Part shown: in pieces, positions 52,531 through 62,068 of the stretch | How the letters are laid out: each line of letters begins with the position of its first letter | Numbering within the stretch: position 1 is the first letter of the stretch | Assembly: GCF_900106695.1 (NCBI RefSeq) | Contig: NZ_FNMZ01000001.1 | Coordinates: 372,001-436,000, forward strand | DNA length: 64,000 nt | Source: Albimonas donghaensis | GTDB taxonomy: Bacteria; Pseudomonadota; Alphaproteobacteria; Rhodobacterales; Rhodobacteraceae | Reading direction: 5' to 3' | Translations under genes and position numbers: made by a program | The notes under the pieces: generated by a model | Told to the model about the DNA's origin: nothing | Database searches by the model: none | The model's input: only the letters and a program-made list of their open reading frames with translations

Positions 52531-54549
52531 TCAGAGCAGCGCCTTGACCTTCTCGGCGGTCGCCTCGGCGGTGATGCCGAAATGGGCGTAAAGCTCGGGC
52601 GCGGGGGCGGAGGCGCCGAAGCCCTCCATGCCCACGAAGCCGGCCTTCTTCTCCGACCCGCGCTCGGCGCAGAGCCAGCGGTCCCAGCCCAGGCGCACCG
52701 CGGCCTCGATCGCCACGCGCACCGGACCGGCGGGCAGGACCTTCTTGCGATAGGCCTCGTCCTGGGCGGCGAACAGCTCCTGGCAGGGCATGGAGACGAC
52801 GCGGGTCCCGATCCCTTCGGCCTGAAGCAGGTCGCGGGCGGCGAGCGCGATCTCGACCTCCGAGCCGGTGGCCATCAGGATGGCGCGGCGCTTGCCCTCG
52901 GCCTCGGCCAGCACATAGGCGCCCTGGGCGACGAGGTTCCTGGACTGGTTCTTCAGGCGCACCGCCGGCAGGTTCTGGCGCGACAGGGCCAGCACCGAGG
53001 GCGCGTCCTGGGTGGTCATCGCCACTTCCCAGGCCTCCAGCGTCTCCACCGCGTCGGCGGGGCGGAACACCAGGGTGTTGGGGGTGGCGCGCAGCATGGC
53101 CAGATGCTCGACCGGCTGATGGGTCGGGCCGTCCTCGCCCAGGCCGATGGAGTCATGGGTCATCACGTAGATCGACCGCACGCCCATCAGCGCCGACAGG
53201 CGCATGGCGCCGCGGGCGTAGTCGGTGAAGCACATGAAGGTGCCGCCATAGGGGACCACGCCCCCATGCAGCGCCATGCCGTTCATCGCCGCCGCCATGC
53301 CGTGTTCGCGGATGCCGTAATAGACGTAACGGCCCTTGCGGTTGTCGGCGTCGAAGGTGCCCAGCCCGGTGGTCAGGGTGTTGTTCGATCCGGTCAGGTC
53401 GGCGGAGCCGCCCACGGTTTCCGGCGCGGCCGCGTTGATCGCGCCCAGCGCGATCTCGGAGGCCTTGCGGGTCGCGACCTTGGGGGCGTCGGCGACGAGC
53501 TTCTTCTTGAGCTTGCGCACCGCGGCGGCGAGCTTGGGCGAGGTCTCGCCGGTCATGACCCGCTCGAACTCGGCCTGCTTAGTCGCGGACAGCATCCCCA
53601 GGCGGACTTCCCAGGCGTAACGCTCGCCCGCGCCCTTCTTGCCGATCTCCGCCCACTGGGCGGCGATGTCGTTGGGGATCACGAAGGGCGCGTGGGACCA
53701 GCCGTAGATCTCGCGCACGGTCGCGATCTCCTCGGCGCCCAGCGGCGCGCCATGGGCGCCGGCGGTGTCCTGCTTCTTGGGGCTGCCGTAGCCGATATGG
53801 GTCTTGCAGGCGACCAGGGTGGGGCGGTCGTCGGCCTTGGCGGCGGTCAGGGCGCGGTCGATGTCGTCGGGGTCATGCCCGTCGCAGGACAGCACCGCCC
53901 AGCCCGAGGCGGAGAAGCGCGCCAGCTGGTCGGTGACGTCGGAGGCGTCGACCCGGCCGTCGATGGTGATGCCGTTGTCGTCCCACAGCACGATCAGCTT
54001 GCCGAGCTTCTGCTTGCCCGCGAGCCCGATCGCCTCCTGGGAGATGCCCTCCATCAGGCAGCCGTCGCCGGCGATCACCCAGGTGCGGTGGTCGACGATC
54101 TTCCTGCCGTAGCGCGCGGCGAGCGATTCCTCGGCCATCGCCATGCCCACGGCGGTGGCGAGCCCCTGGCCCAGCGGGCCGGTGGTGGTCTCGATCCCCT
54201 CGGCATGGCCGAATTCGGGATGGCCGGCGGTCTTGGCGCCCAGCTGGCGGAAATTCTTGAGCTGGTCGATGCCCATGCCCGGATAGCCGGTCAGGTGCAG
54301 CAGGGAATAGAGCAGCATCGAGCCGTGGCCGGCCGACAGCACGAAGCGGTCGCGGTCATGCCAGCCGGGATGCGCGGCGTCGAACTTGAGGTGCTTTTCG
54401 AACAGCACGGTGGCCACGTCGGCCATGCCCATCGGCATGCCGGGATGACCGGAATTGGCCGCCTGCACGCCGTCCATGGCGAGGGTGCGGATCGCCGCGG
54501 CTTTCATCCAGTGCTCGGGATGGCGGGCGCGGAGGGTGGGAATGTCCAC
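52531..54549 (-). CDS. tkt: Transketolase
   Basis: A 672-residue thiamine-diphosphate enzyme of the pentose phosphate pathway. Start is GTG 54549 ([14 protein letters not shown]), matched to the family N-terminus, with AAAGG before it. TPP/Mg site [16 protein letters not shown] and [25 protein letters not shown]; the pyrimidine-domain motif [21 protein letters not shown] and [15 protein letters not shown]. Divergent from the coiled-coil/zapA pair. Confidence 0.97.
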   Translation of the reverse strand: MDIPTLRARHPEHWMKAAAIRTLAMDGVQAANSGHPGMPMGMADVATVLFEKHLKFDAAHPGWHDRDRFVLSAGHGSMLLYSLLHLTGYPGMGIDQLKNFRQLGAKTAGHPEFGHAEGIETTTGPLGQGLATAVGMAMAEESLAARYGRKIVDHRTWVIAGDGCLMEGISQEAIGLAGKQKLGKLIVLWDDNGITIDGRVDASDVTDQLARFSASGWAVLSCDGHDPDDIDRALTAAKADDRPTLVACKTHIGYGSPKKQDTAGAHGAPLGAEEIATVREIYGWSHAPFVIPNDIAAQWAEIGKKGAGERYAWEVRLGMLSATKQAEFERVMTGETSPKLAAAVRKLKKKLVADAPKVATRKASEIALGAINAAAPETVGGSADLTGSNNTLTTGLGTFDADNRKGRYVYYGIREHGMAAAMNGMALHGGVVPYGGTFMCFTDYARGAMRLSALMGVRSIYVMTHDSIGLGEDGPTHQPVEHLAMLRATPNTLVFRPADAVETLEAWEVAMTTQDAPSVLALSRQNLPAVRLKNQSRNLVAQGAYVLAEAEGKRRAILMATGSEVEIALAARDLLQAEGIGTRVVSMPCQELFAAQDEAYRKKVLPAGPVRVAIEAAVRLGWDRWLCAERGSEKKAGFVGMEGFGASAPAPELYAHFGITAEATAEKVKALL

Positions 54550-54819
54550 GTGAATTCGCCTTTCGTCATCTTGCCGCCCGCCTGCGGGGGGCCGTGCGGG
54601 CGCGGGCCGGGGGGGCGCGGGCCGCGGCGGTCATGCATCGAAGGGGCCGCATGGTCAAGGGCGCGGCGGGGCCTCGCGCGCGGAATCCTCATCCGCGGGC
54701 GCTTGACGGGCGGGCCTGCGAGTGATCGAATCGCGCTCCACAGGCGTGATCGCGAAACGCGGCGCGCGAAGCGGAAACAACCGCGGAGGCCGGGCAGGCC
54801 ACGGGACGGAGGGTTGCGC

Positions 54820-55185
54820 GTGGCGCAGACGCGAGGCACGGGGATCGCCGCGGCGAAGCGGACGCTTGCCGCGGCGCTGGGCGAGCTTGAGGCGGCCGTC
54901 GAGGATTTGCGGGAGGACGCGGAGAACGCCGCCGGGCTGGAGGAGGCCGAGGCCGCCGCCCGCGCCGCCATGTCCCGCGCGGTGGAGCTGGAGGCCGCTC
55001 TGACCGATCAGCGCCGCGCGTCGGAGCTGGCCGAAGCCGCCGCCGAGGCCGCGGAGGCCGACCGCGACGTGCTGCGCGACGAGCTCGCCGCCGCGCGGGA
55101 GGAACTGGCCCGCCTGCGCGCCCTGCGCGAAGAGGACGCCGCCATGATCGAGGAGGCGCTGGAGGAGTTGCGCGCCGTGGTTTGA
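54820..55185 (+). CDS. Small coiled-coil protein upstream of zapA
   Basis: A 121-residue, strongly Ala/Glu-rich protein starting at GTG 54820, with GGAGG in front. From residue 10 to the end the pattern is a continuous heptad-like helix (ALGELEAAVEDLREDAENAAGLEEAE; LRDELAAAREELARLRALREE). A short coiled-coil gene directly before zapA is common in Rhodobacterales (DUF4164-like). A role as a partner in Z-ring dynamics is inferred only from location. Confidence 0.72.
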   Translation: MAQTRGTGIAAAKRTLAAALGELEAAVEDLREDAENAAGLEEAEAAARAAMSRAVELEAALTDQRRASELAEAAAEAAEADRDVLRDELAAAREELARLRALREEDAAMIEEALEELRAVV

Positions 55186-55260
55186 TCCGCGCCCGCGCTT
55201 TCATCCGCGCCCTGCGCCGCCTCGCCCGCCCCCATCCGCATCCGGAGACCGACCCCCATC

Positions 55261-56016
55261 ATGGCTGACCTGGATATCGCCATCGCCGGCCGCAACTACC
55301 GCGTCGCCTGCGCCGACGGGGAGGAGGACAACCTCACCCGCGCCGCCGCCCTGCTGGCGGAGGAGGCCGAGACCCTGCGCGCCCAGTTCGGCGGACGCTT
55401 CGCGGCGTTGCCGGAATCGCGGGTGCTGCTGATGGCCTCGCTGATGCTGGGCGACCGCTTCCGCGCCACGCTGGACGCCGGCGCGGTGGAGCCCGGCGCC
55501 CTGGCCGCCGAGCCGGCCGAGCCGGCCGCGGGACAGCCCGGCTTCTTCGACGATCCCGAACTGGCCGCGCGCGTGGAGGCGCTGGAGGCCGAGCTGGCCG
55601 AGGCCCGCGAGGCCGAAGCCGCCGCCGTCGCCGCGCTGGAAGACGCCGCCGCGCGGGTCCGCACGCTCTCCGCGGAGATCCGCGAGGATGCGGAAGAGGA
55701 TGACGAGGAGGGGGACGACGACCTCGACGCGGACGATGGTCCGGACGGGGCCGCCCTTGTCGCCGCGCCTGAAATGATGGCCGCCGACGATGGCGAGACC
55801 GACGAGGATGATCCCGACGACGAACTCGACGGCGATCTCGACGACGATCCGGAGGATGATCCGGAGGATGAGGCGCGCGCGGACGACGATCTGGACGTCA
55901 GCCTCGACGCCCCGTCGGAGGATGACCTCGACGACGACGATCCGGCGGAGGACGACCTCGACGATGAGGATGCGCTGGAGGACGGCGAACTCGACGAAGA
56001 GGACAGCCGCCGCTGA
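55261..56016 (+). CDS. zapA: Cell division protein ZapA with a long acidic tail
   Basis: A 251-residue protein. Residues 1-75 are the ZapA fold: MADLDIAIAGRNYRVACADGEEDNLTRAAALLAEEAETLRAQFGG, ESRVLLMASLMLGDRF. Residues 100-140 are a coiled coil (ARVEALEAELAEAREAEAA). From about 140 to the end the protein is mostly Asp/Glu (EDDEEGDDDLDADD; DDLDDDDPAEDDLDDEDALEDGEL), about twice the usual ZapA length. ZapA bundles FtsZ filaments; what the acidic tail does is unknown. Confidence 0.88.
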   Translation: MADLDIAIAGRNYRVACADGEEDNLTRAAALLAEEAETLRAQFGGRFAALPESRVLLMASLMLGDRFRATLDAGAVEPGALAAEPAEPAAGQPGFFDDPELAARVEALEAELAEAREAEAAAVAALEDAAARVRTLSAEIREDAEEDDEEGDDDLDADDGPDGAALVAAPEMMAADDGETDEDDPDDELDGDLDDDPEDDPEDEARADDDLDVSLDAPSEDDLDDDDPAEDDLDDEDALEDGELDEEDSRR

Positions 56017-56119
56017 TCCGCCTTTCGCCGGGGGGCGCCCGGCGCCGTAGGGGGCAGGGCGTCTCGCCCTCCGATCCGGCGGCGGTTGACAGCGCCGCCG
56101 CCCGCGCGATGCTCGCCCC

Positions 56120-59100
56120 ATGACAGCCGCAGCCGCCCCCGCCCCCGCGCCCTTCGCCGCCCGTCTCGTCCGGGCTCCCCGCGCCCATGAGCCCGATCGC
56201 GGGCGCGAGAGCTGGGAGGCGCTCGCCCCCGATCTCGGCTTGCCGGAGCTGCGCCCGCTGATCGAGGGCGCCGCCGGGTCCTCCCCCTATCTGCGCGACC
56301 TCATGGCCAAGGAGGCCGCCTGGCTGCCCGGCGCGCTCGCCGGCCCGCCCGAAACCGCGCTCGCCGAAATCCTCGCCGACGCGGCGGCCGCCATCGCCGA
56401 GCCCCGGACCCTCGGGACCGCGCTGCGCCGGGGCAAGCGGCGGCTGGCGCTGCTGACCGGGCTCGCCGATCTGGGCGGGGTCTGGGGGCTGGAGGCGGTC
56501 ACCGGCGCGCTCTCCGACTATGCCGACGCGGCGGTGGAGGCCGCGATCCGCGCGGGCCTCGCTGAGGAGATCGCCCGCGGCCGCCTGCCGGGGACGGAGG
56601 CGGACCCGAGCGGGACCTCGGGCCTCGTTTCCATCGCCATGGGCAAGGGCGGCGCGCGGGAGCTGAACTATTCGTCGGACATCGACCTGATCTTCCTGTT
56701 CGACGAGACCCGCCACGCCCCCGAGGATTACGCCGAGATCCGGGCCCGGCTGGTCAAGGTCTGCCAGGGCGCGGCGCAGCTGCTGTCGAAACCCACCGGC
56801 GAGGGCTACGTGTTCCGCACCGACCTGCGGCTGCGCCCCGACCCCTCGGTGACGCCGGTCTGCATCGGCATGGACACGGCGGAACGCTACTACGAATCCC
56901 TCGGCCGGACCTGGGAACGCGCGGCCTTCATCAAGGCCCGCGCGGCCTCGGGCGATATCGAGGCGGGGGAGCGGTTCCTGGGCGAGCTGCGGCCCTTCAT
57001 CTGGCGCCGGTTCCTGGATTTCGCGGCCATCCGCGACGCCCATGACATCCGCCAGCGCATCCGCGACCATCGCGGCGTGGGCGGGGAGATCGCCGTGCCG
57101 GGCCATGACGTGAAGCTGGGCCGCGGCGGGATCCGGGAGATCGAGTTCTTCGTCCAGACCCGGCAGCTGATCTGCGGCGGCCGCGACCCGGCCCTGCGCC
57201 CGCGGGCGACGCGGCCGGCGCTCGCCGCCCTGACCCGCGCCGGCTGGGTGGCGGAGGAGACCGCCGCGACGCTGGACGCGGCTTACCTCGCGCATCGGGA
57301 GCTGGAGCACCGGCTGCAGATGGTCGAAGATCGCCAGACCCATTCCATGCCCACCGCGACCGAGGCCCGCGACCGCATCGCCGCGCTGGCCGGCTATCCG
57401 GACCGCGAGACGATGGAACGCGAGCTGGACGCCCGTTTCCACGCCGTGGCCGGGATCACCGAGACCTTCTTCGCCCCCGGCCAGTCCCGCAAGGCGCAGC
57501 CAGAGGCGGCGGCGGCGGACGCGCCCTCGGCCGCCGCGCTGCCCGCCACCGGGCTCGCGGCGCTGGAGGCGCGGGGCTTCGCGCGGCCCGAGGCCGGGGC
57601 GGCGCTGGTCGATCGCTGGCGGGAGGGGGCGATCCCGGCCACCCGCTCGGACCGCGCGCGGGGGCTGCTGGCGGAGCTGGAGCCGCTGATCCTGAACGCG
57701 CTGGCCCGCGCCGCCTCTCCGGACGAGGCGCTGATCCAGTTCGACCGCTTCCTGTCGGGCCTGCCGGCGGGCGTGCAGATCCTGTCGCTGTTCTCCGCCA
57801 ATCCGCGGCTGCTGGACCTGATCGCGGAGATCTGCGCCGTGGCCCCGCGGTTGGCGGACGAGCTGGGGCGCAATTCGCGGGTCATCGACGCGATCCTGGC
57901 CACGGATTTCTTCCGCCCGCTGCCCGATGCCGACGCGCTGGAGGCGGAGCTGAAAGGCTGGCTGGCGCGGGAGGGGGAGGATTACGAACGCAAGCTCGAC
58001 GCCGCGCGGGTCTGGGCCAAGGAGATGCGCTTCCGGATGGGCGTGCAGCTGCTGCGCGGCATCGCCGGGGCGGAGGAGGCGGGGCGCGGCTTCTCCGCCA
58101 TCGCCGAGGCCGCGCTGCGCGCGCTGATGCCCGAGGTGGAGGCCGATTTCGCCCGCCGCTACGGCCCCGCGCCGGGGGCCGGGCAGGGGGGCGGGGCGGC
58201 GGTGCTGGCCATGGGCCGGCTCGGCAGCCGGGAGATGACGGCGAATTCGGATCTCGACCTGATCCTGCTGTTCGACGCGGCGGGGGAGGAGGCCTCGGAC
58301 GGGCCGAAATCCCTGTCCTCGGCGGTCTGGTACGCGCGCTTCGCGCAGGCGCTGATCCGCGCGGTCTCGGCCAAGACGGCGGAGGGGGCGCTGTATGAGA
58401 TCGACATGCGGCTGCGGCCTTCGGGGCGGCAGGGGACGGTGGCGACCTCGATCGAGGGGTTCCGCAACTACCACGCCGAGCGCGCCTGGACCTGGGAGCG
58501 GATGGCCCTGACCCGGGCGCGCGCCGTGGCCGGCCATGACGGGCCGATGGCGGCGGCGGAGGCGGCGATCGCCGAGGCGCTGGGGCGGCGCAGGGCGCCG
58601 GAGAAGACCCGCGCCGACGCCGCCGAGATGCGCGCGCGGGTGGCCGAGGCGGCCCGCGCCGGGCGCCGCGAGCCCTGGGCGGTGAAGCGGGTGCGGGGCG
58701 GGTTGATGGACGTGGAATTCGCCGCGCAGGCCGGGCTGCTGGCCGATATCGACGCCTCGCCCGAGGGCGGGAGCGAGACCGCCTGCGCCGCGCTTCCCCA
58801 CGCCGTCGACGCCCCGCGCGCCTTGCGGGCGCTGGCCGAGCGGGGCGCGATGACGGTCGAGGACGCCGAGACCCTGGCCGAGGCCCATGCCCTCCAGTCC
58901 CGCGCCCTGCAGGCGTTGCGGGTGACGCTGGTCGGCCGCTTCGACCCCGAGACCGCGGGGGCCGGGATGGAGGGCGTGCTGTGCCGCGTCGCCGCCGGCG
59001 AGGACGCGGGCGCGGCGGGCGCGGCGGGTTCGGAAGCGAGCGGCGGGGGCGGCATCCCCGGCCTGGAAGCCGCCCTGCGCGCGGCGCAGGCGCGGGCGGG

Positions 59101-59176
59101 CGATGTGGTGGACCGGCTGCTGCCGCCGCCCGACGACGACGACGGGCCCGAAGCCGGCGCGGACCCGGCGCCGTGA
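56120..59176 (+). CDS. glnE: Glutamine synthetase adenylyltransferase/deadenylase
   Basis: A 1018-residue bifunctional regulator of glutamine synthetase. Two nucleotidyltransferase cores are present: the N-terminal (deadenylase) SIAMGKGGARELNYSSDIDLIFLFD near residue 175 and the C-terminal (adenylyltransferase) LAMGRLGSREMTANSDLDLILLFD near 700. The linker contains GRGGIREIEFFVQTRQLI and the end has VKRVRGGLMDVEFAAQ. Length fits the family. Its stop overlaps the next start as GTGA. Confidence 0.95.
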   Translation: MTAAAAPAPAPFAARLVRAPRAHEPDRGRESWEALAPDLGLPELRPLIEGAAGSSPYLRDLMAKEAAWLPGALAGPPETALAEILADAAAAIAEPRTLGTALRRGKRRLALLTGLADLGGVWGLEAVTGALSDYADAAVEAAIRAGLAEEIARGRLPGTEADPSGTSGLVSIAMGKGGARELNYSSDIDLIFLFDETRHAPEDYAEIRARLVKVCQGAAQLLSKPTGEGYVFRTDLRLRPDPSVTPVCIGMDTAERYYESLGRTWERAAFIKARAASGDIEAGERFLGELRPFIWRRFLDFAAIRDAHDIRQRIRDHRGVGGEIAVPGHDVKLGRGGIREIEFFVQTRQLICGGRDPALRPRATRPALAALTRAGWVAEETAATLDAAYLAHRELEHRLQMVEDRQTHSMPTATEARDRIAALAGYPDRETMERELDARFHAVAGITETFFAPGQSRKAQPEAAAADAPSAAALPATGLAALEARGFARPEAGAALVDRWREGAIPATRSDRARGLLAELEPLILNALARAASPDEALIQFDRFLSGLPAGVQILSLFSANPRLLDLIAEICAVAPRLADELGRNSRVIDAILATDFFRPLPDADALEAELKGWLAREGEDYERKLDAARVWAKEMRFRMGVQLLRGIAGAEEAGRGFSAIAEAALRALMPEVEADFARRYGPAPGAGQGGGAAVLAMGRLGSREMTANSDLDLILLFDAAGEEASDGPKSLSSAVWYARFAQALIRAVSAKTAEGALYEIDMRLRPSGRQGTVATSIEGFRNYHAERAWTWERMALTRARAVAGHDGPMAAAEAAIAEALGRRRAPEKTRADAAEMRARVAEAARAGRREPWAVKRVRGGLMDVEFAAQAGLLADIDASPEGGSETACAALPHAVDAPRALRALAERGAMTVEDAETLAEAHALQSRALQALRVTLVGRFDPETAGAGMEGVLCRVAAGEDAGAAGAAGSEASGGGGIPGLEAALRAAQARAGDVVDRLLPPPDDDDGPEAGADPAP

Positions 59177-60108
59177 GCCCTGCCGCCCGGCCGCTGCCGA
59201 TCGTCTGGCATCCCGACTACATCGCCAGCCTGCGCCCCAACCATCCGTTCCCGATGTCCAAGTATCACTACCTGCGGCTGGCGCTGGAGGCGCGGGGGAT
59301 GATGGGGCCGGGCGAGTGGTTCGCCCCCGCCGCCCTGCCGGCCCTGCGCATCGCCGCGGCCCATGAGATCGGCTATGTGGATCGGGTGATCGGCTGCACC
59401 CTGAGCGCGGAGGAGACGCGGCGCATCGGCCTGCCCTCCACCCCCGCCGTCGCCCGCCGCGCCACGCTGTCGAGCGCGGGCACGCTGCTCGCCGCGCGGC
59501 TGGCGATGGAGCACGGGCTGGCGGTCAACGCCGCGGGGGGCTCGCATCATGCGGGGCCGGATTACGGCTCGGGCTACTGCGTGTTCAACGACGTAGCGGT
59601 GGCGGCGCGGGCGCTGCTGGACGAGGGGCTGGCGGCGCGCATCCTGGTGGTGGATTGCGACGTGCATCAGGGCGACGGCACCGCGTGGATCTTCGAGAAC
59701 GATCCGCGGGTGTTCACCTTCTCGATCCACGCGCAGAAGAATTTCCCGGCGAGGAAGGCGGTCTCGGACCTCGATGTCGGGCTGATGGACGGGCTGGGCG
59801 ACGCCGATTACCTCGCGACGCTGGCCGATGCGCTGGCCCAGGCGCTGGAGCGGTCGGCCCCGGATTTCGTGTTCTACAACGCCGGGGTGGACCCGTGGGA
59901 GGGGGACCGGCTGGGGCGCCTGGCGCTGTCCTTCGACGGGCTGCGCCGCCGCGACCGTCTGGTGCTGGAGACGATCCGCGCCCGCGGTCTGCCGGTCGCC
60001 GCGGCGCTGGGCGGCGGCTATTCGCGCGATCCCGACGAACTGGCGGGGCGGCACGCGATCCTCTTCGAGGAAGCCGCGGCGCTGACCGGCACGGGAGCGG
60101 CGGGTTGA
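59173..60108 (+). CDS. Histone-deacetylase-family hydrolase
   Basis: A 311-residue arginase-deacetylase-fold zinc enzyme starting at GTG 59173 (MSPAARPLPIVWHPDYIASLRPNHPFPMSKY). Active-site motifs: GGSHHAGPDYGSGYCVFNDVAVAA (catalytic His pair) and LVVDCDVHQGDGTA (zinc Asp/His), with YNAGVDPWEGDRLGRLALS and LGGGYSRD. Bacterial relatives act on acetylated small molecules such as acetylpolyamines or acetoin-related substrates. The last codons are within the inverted repeat at 60099-60161. Confidence 0.92.
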   Translation: MSPAARPLPIVWHPDYIASLRPNHPFPMSKYHYLRLALEARGMMGPGEWFAPAALPALRIAAAHEIGYVDRVIGCTLSAEETRRIGLPSTPAVARRATLSSAGTLLAARLAMEHGLAVNAAGGSHHAGPDYGSGYCVFNDVAVAARALLDEGLAARILVVDCDVHQGDGTAWIFENDPRVFTFSIHAQKNFPARKAVSDLDVGLMDGLGDADYLATLADALAQALERSAPDFVFYNAGVDPWEGDRLGRLALSFDGLRRRDRLVLETIRARGLPVAAALGGGYSRDPDELAGRHAILFEEAAALTGTGAAG

Positions 60109-60161
60109 CACCCGCCCTACGGGTCGGCGCGCGCGGGGCGTAGGGCGGGTGTCAACCCGCC
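60099..60161. repeat. Perfect 23-bp inverted repeat (repeat copies 3 and 4)
   Basis: Arms 60099-60121 and 60139-60161 are exact reverse complements separated by 17 bp. Each arm is a copy of the dispersed element at 2647 and 7037, with GTC-A in place of GCG-A at the centre. The stop of the deacetylase-like gene (60106-60108) lies in the left arm and that of the convergent uraD (60152-60154) in the right arm. It can form a large hairpin and may act as a bidirectional terminator. Confidence 0.92.
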
Positions 60162-60691
60162 GTCCCCGCATCCGCCAGGGCCTCGATCCGCAGCAGGGCG
60201 ATGCGGCGGACCTGCTCCAGCGCCTCGGCGAACTCCGCCTCGGGGGCGTTCTCCACCCTCGCGCGGAAATCGGCGAGGATCTCGGTGCGATGCCGGCCGC
60301 GGACCGCGAGGATATAGGGGAAGCCGAACTTCGCCTTGTAGCGGTCGTTGAGGGACTGAAACGCGTCCAGCTCCTCCGCCGTGCACTGGTCGAGCCCGGC
60401 GCCGGCCTGTTCGGCGGTGGAGTCCGCGGTCAGCCCGCCCGCCAGCGCCAGCTTTCCCGCGAGGTCGGGATGCGCGCGCAGCAGCGCCAGCTGCCGGTCC
60501 CGCCCGCCCGCCATCACCTGCGCGTGCAGCGCAGCGGAAAGCCCGGCCGGCGTCGCCGCATCCGCGCCCATGCCCGCGTCGAAGGCGTTCTCCGCCACCC
60601 AGGGCGAATGCTCGTAGACCCCGCCGAAGCGGTCCACGAAGGCGGCGCGGCTCAGCGCGGTCGGCGCGGGGGAAGAGGGGGCGGCGGACAT
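60152..60691 (-). CDS. uraD: 2-oxo-4-hydroxy-4-carboxy-5-ureidoimidazoline decarboxylase
   Basis: A 179-residue OHCU decarboxylase, last step from urate to S-allantoin. LSRAAFVDRFGGVYEHSPWVAENAF (catalytic His), LLRAHPDLAGKLALAGGLTADSTAEQAGAGLDQCTAEE and LNDRYKAKFGFPYILAVRGRHRTEIL are diagnostic. ATG 60691 has AGGAGCCGCC in front; a longer frame upstream lacks family sequence. Divergent from puuD, which makes its pathway precursor. Confidence 0.95.
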   Translation of the reverse strand: MSAAPSSPAPTALSRAAFVDRFGGVYEHSPWVAENAFDAGMGADAATPAGLSAALHAQVMAGGRDRQLALLRAHPDLAGKLALAGGLTADSTAEQAGAGLDQCTAEELDAFQSLNDRYKAKFGFPYILAVRGRHRTEILADFRARVENAPEAEFAEALEQVRRIALLRIEALADAGTAG

Positions 60692-60828
60692 GGCGGCTCC
60701 TGCGTCGGTTATGCTGCGGCGCGAAATCGGGGCTTGGCGGGCGGCGCGCCGCAACGCTAACGTCGCTTGCCGGCCCATGAAAAGGCCTGCCGAAAATCGA
60801 CAGCAACCGGCGCAGGGGGCCCGCGACG

Positions 60829-62016
60829 ATGGAAGCCATTTTTCACGACTGGATCAGCTTCGCGGTGCGCGCGGCGCATATCGTTGCGGCGATCGGCTGG
60901 ATCGGCTCCTCGTTCTACTTCATGTGGCTGGATTATTCGCTGCGCCATGACCCGGACCTGCCCGGCGGCGTGAAGGGCGAGAGCTGGTCGGTGCATGGCG
61001 GCGGCTTCTACCAGGTGCGCAAGTTCGCCGTGGCGCCCGAGAAGATGCCGCAGGTGCTGCACTGGTTCAAATGGGAGAGCTATTCGACCTGGCTCACCGG
61101 TTTCGCGATGATGGCGGTGACCTATTACTGGGGCGCCACCAGCTTTCTGATCGACCGCGAGGTGGCGGACCTGCCGGTGTTCGCGGCCATCGCCATCTCC
61201 ATCGCCTCGCTGGGGGTGGGGTGGCTGCTCTACGACCAGCTGTGCAAATCGCCGCTGAAATCGCGGCCGGCGGTGCTGTTCGCCATCCTCTACGCGGCGA
61301 TCCTGCTGCTGTGCTGGCTCTACGGCCAGATCTTCTCGGCCCGCGCGGCGTGGCTGCATACGGGCGCGGTGATCGCCACGATGATGTCGGGGAACGTGTT
61401 CCTGGTCATCATCCCCAACCAGCAGAAGGTGGTGGAGGCGCTGAAGGCCGGAGAGGCGCCGGACGCGAGATACGGCGAGATCGCCAAGCTGCGCTCGACC
61501 CACAACAATTACCTGACGCTGCCCGTGGTCGCGATGATGATCTCCAATCATTACCCGATCGCCTTCGGGCATCCGCATAACTGGATCCTGGTCGGCTACA
61601 TCCTGGCGATCGGCGGGATCATCCGGCACTTCTTCAACATGCATGACCAGGGCAAGCATGGTCGGGCCGTCATGTGGCAGTGGCCGACGGCGACGCTGCT
61701 GTTCATCTGCATGATGTGGACGTCGGCCTGGCGGCCCGATCAGGGCTCGGCCGATCTGGACGCGGGGCGGGCGATGACCATCGTCGCCACCCATTGCACG
61801 GTCTGCCACGCCGCGAGCCCGCTGCACGAGAATTTCGAGGAGGCGCCGGGCGGGGTGATGTTCGACACGGTGGAGCAGATGCGCACCCATGCCCCCAAGA
61901 TGCTGGCGCAGGCGGTGCTGTCCAACATCATGCCGCTGGGCAACGAGACGGGCATGACCGCGGAGGACCGCGCGGTGCTGGGCGCCTGGCTGCGCGCCGG
62001 CGCGCCGGAAGAATGA
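60829..62016 (+). CDS. puuD: Urate hydroxylase PuuD (membrane-bound, cytochrome c domain)
   Basis: A 395-residue integral membrane urate oxidase. About eight helices form the N-terminal DUF989 domain (FAVRAAHIVAAIGWIGSSFYFMWLDYSL, WESYSTWLTGFAMMAVTYYWGA, NNYLTLPVVAMMISNHYPIAFG). The C-terminal c-type heme site is CTVCH at 323-327, with Met in SNIMPLGN as the likely sixth ligand. It oxidises urate to 5-hydroxyisourate and passes electrons to the respiratory chain. uraH for the next step is not in the window. Confidence 0.95.
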   Translation: MEAIFHDWISFAVRAAHIVAAIGWIGSSFYFMWLDYSLRHDPDLPGGVKGESWSVHGGGFYQVRKFAVAPEKMPQVLHWFKWESYSTWLTGFAMMAVTYYWGATSFLIDREVADLPVFAAIAISIASLGVGWLLYDQLCKSPLKSRPAVLFAILYAAILLLCWLYGQIFSARAAWLHTGAVIATMMSGNVFLVIIPNQQKVVEALKAGEAPDARYGEIAKLRSTHNNYLTLPVVAMMISNHYPIAFGHPHNWILVGYILAIGGIIRHFFNMHDQGKHGRAVMWQWPTATLLFICMMWTSAWRPDQGSADLDAGRAMTIVATHCTVCHAASPLHENFEEAPGGVMFDTVEQMRTHAPKMLAQAVLSNIMPLGNETGMTAEDRAVLGAWLRAGAPEE

Positions 62017-62042
62017 GACGCGGGGACATGAGACGCGGGGAC
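62013..62042 (+). repeat. 15-bp tandem duplication at the puuD stop
   Basis: ATGAGACGCGGGGAC occurs twice in tandem (62013-62027, 62028-62042), the first copy containing the puuD stop. Another ATG with CGCGGC follows. It lies just before the deaminase start at 62069. Confidence 0.85.
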
Positions 62043-62068
62043 ATGCGCGGCGCGCGGGAGGGCGGTCG

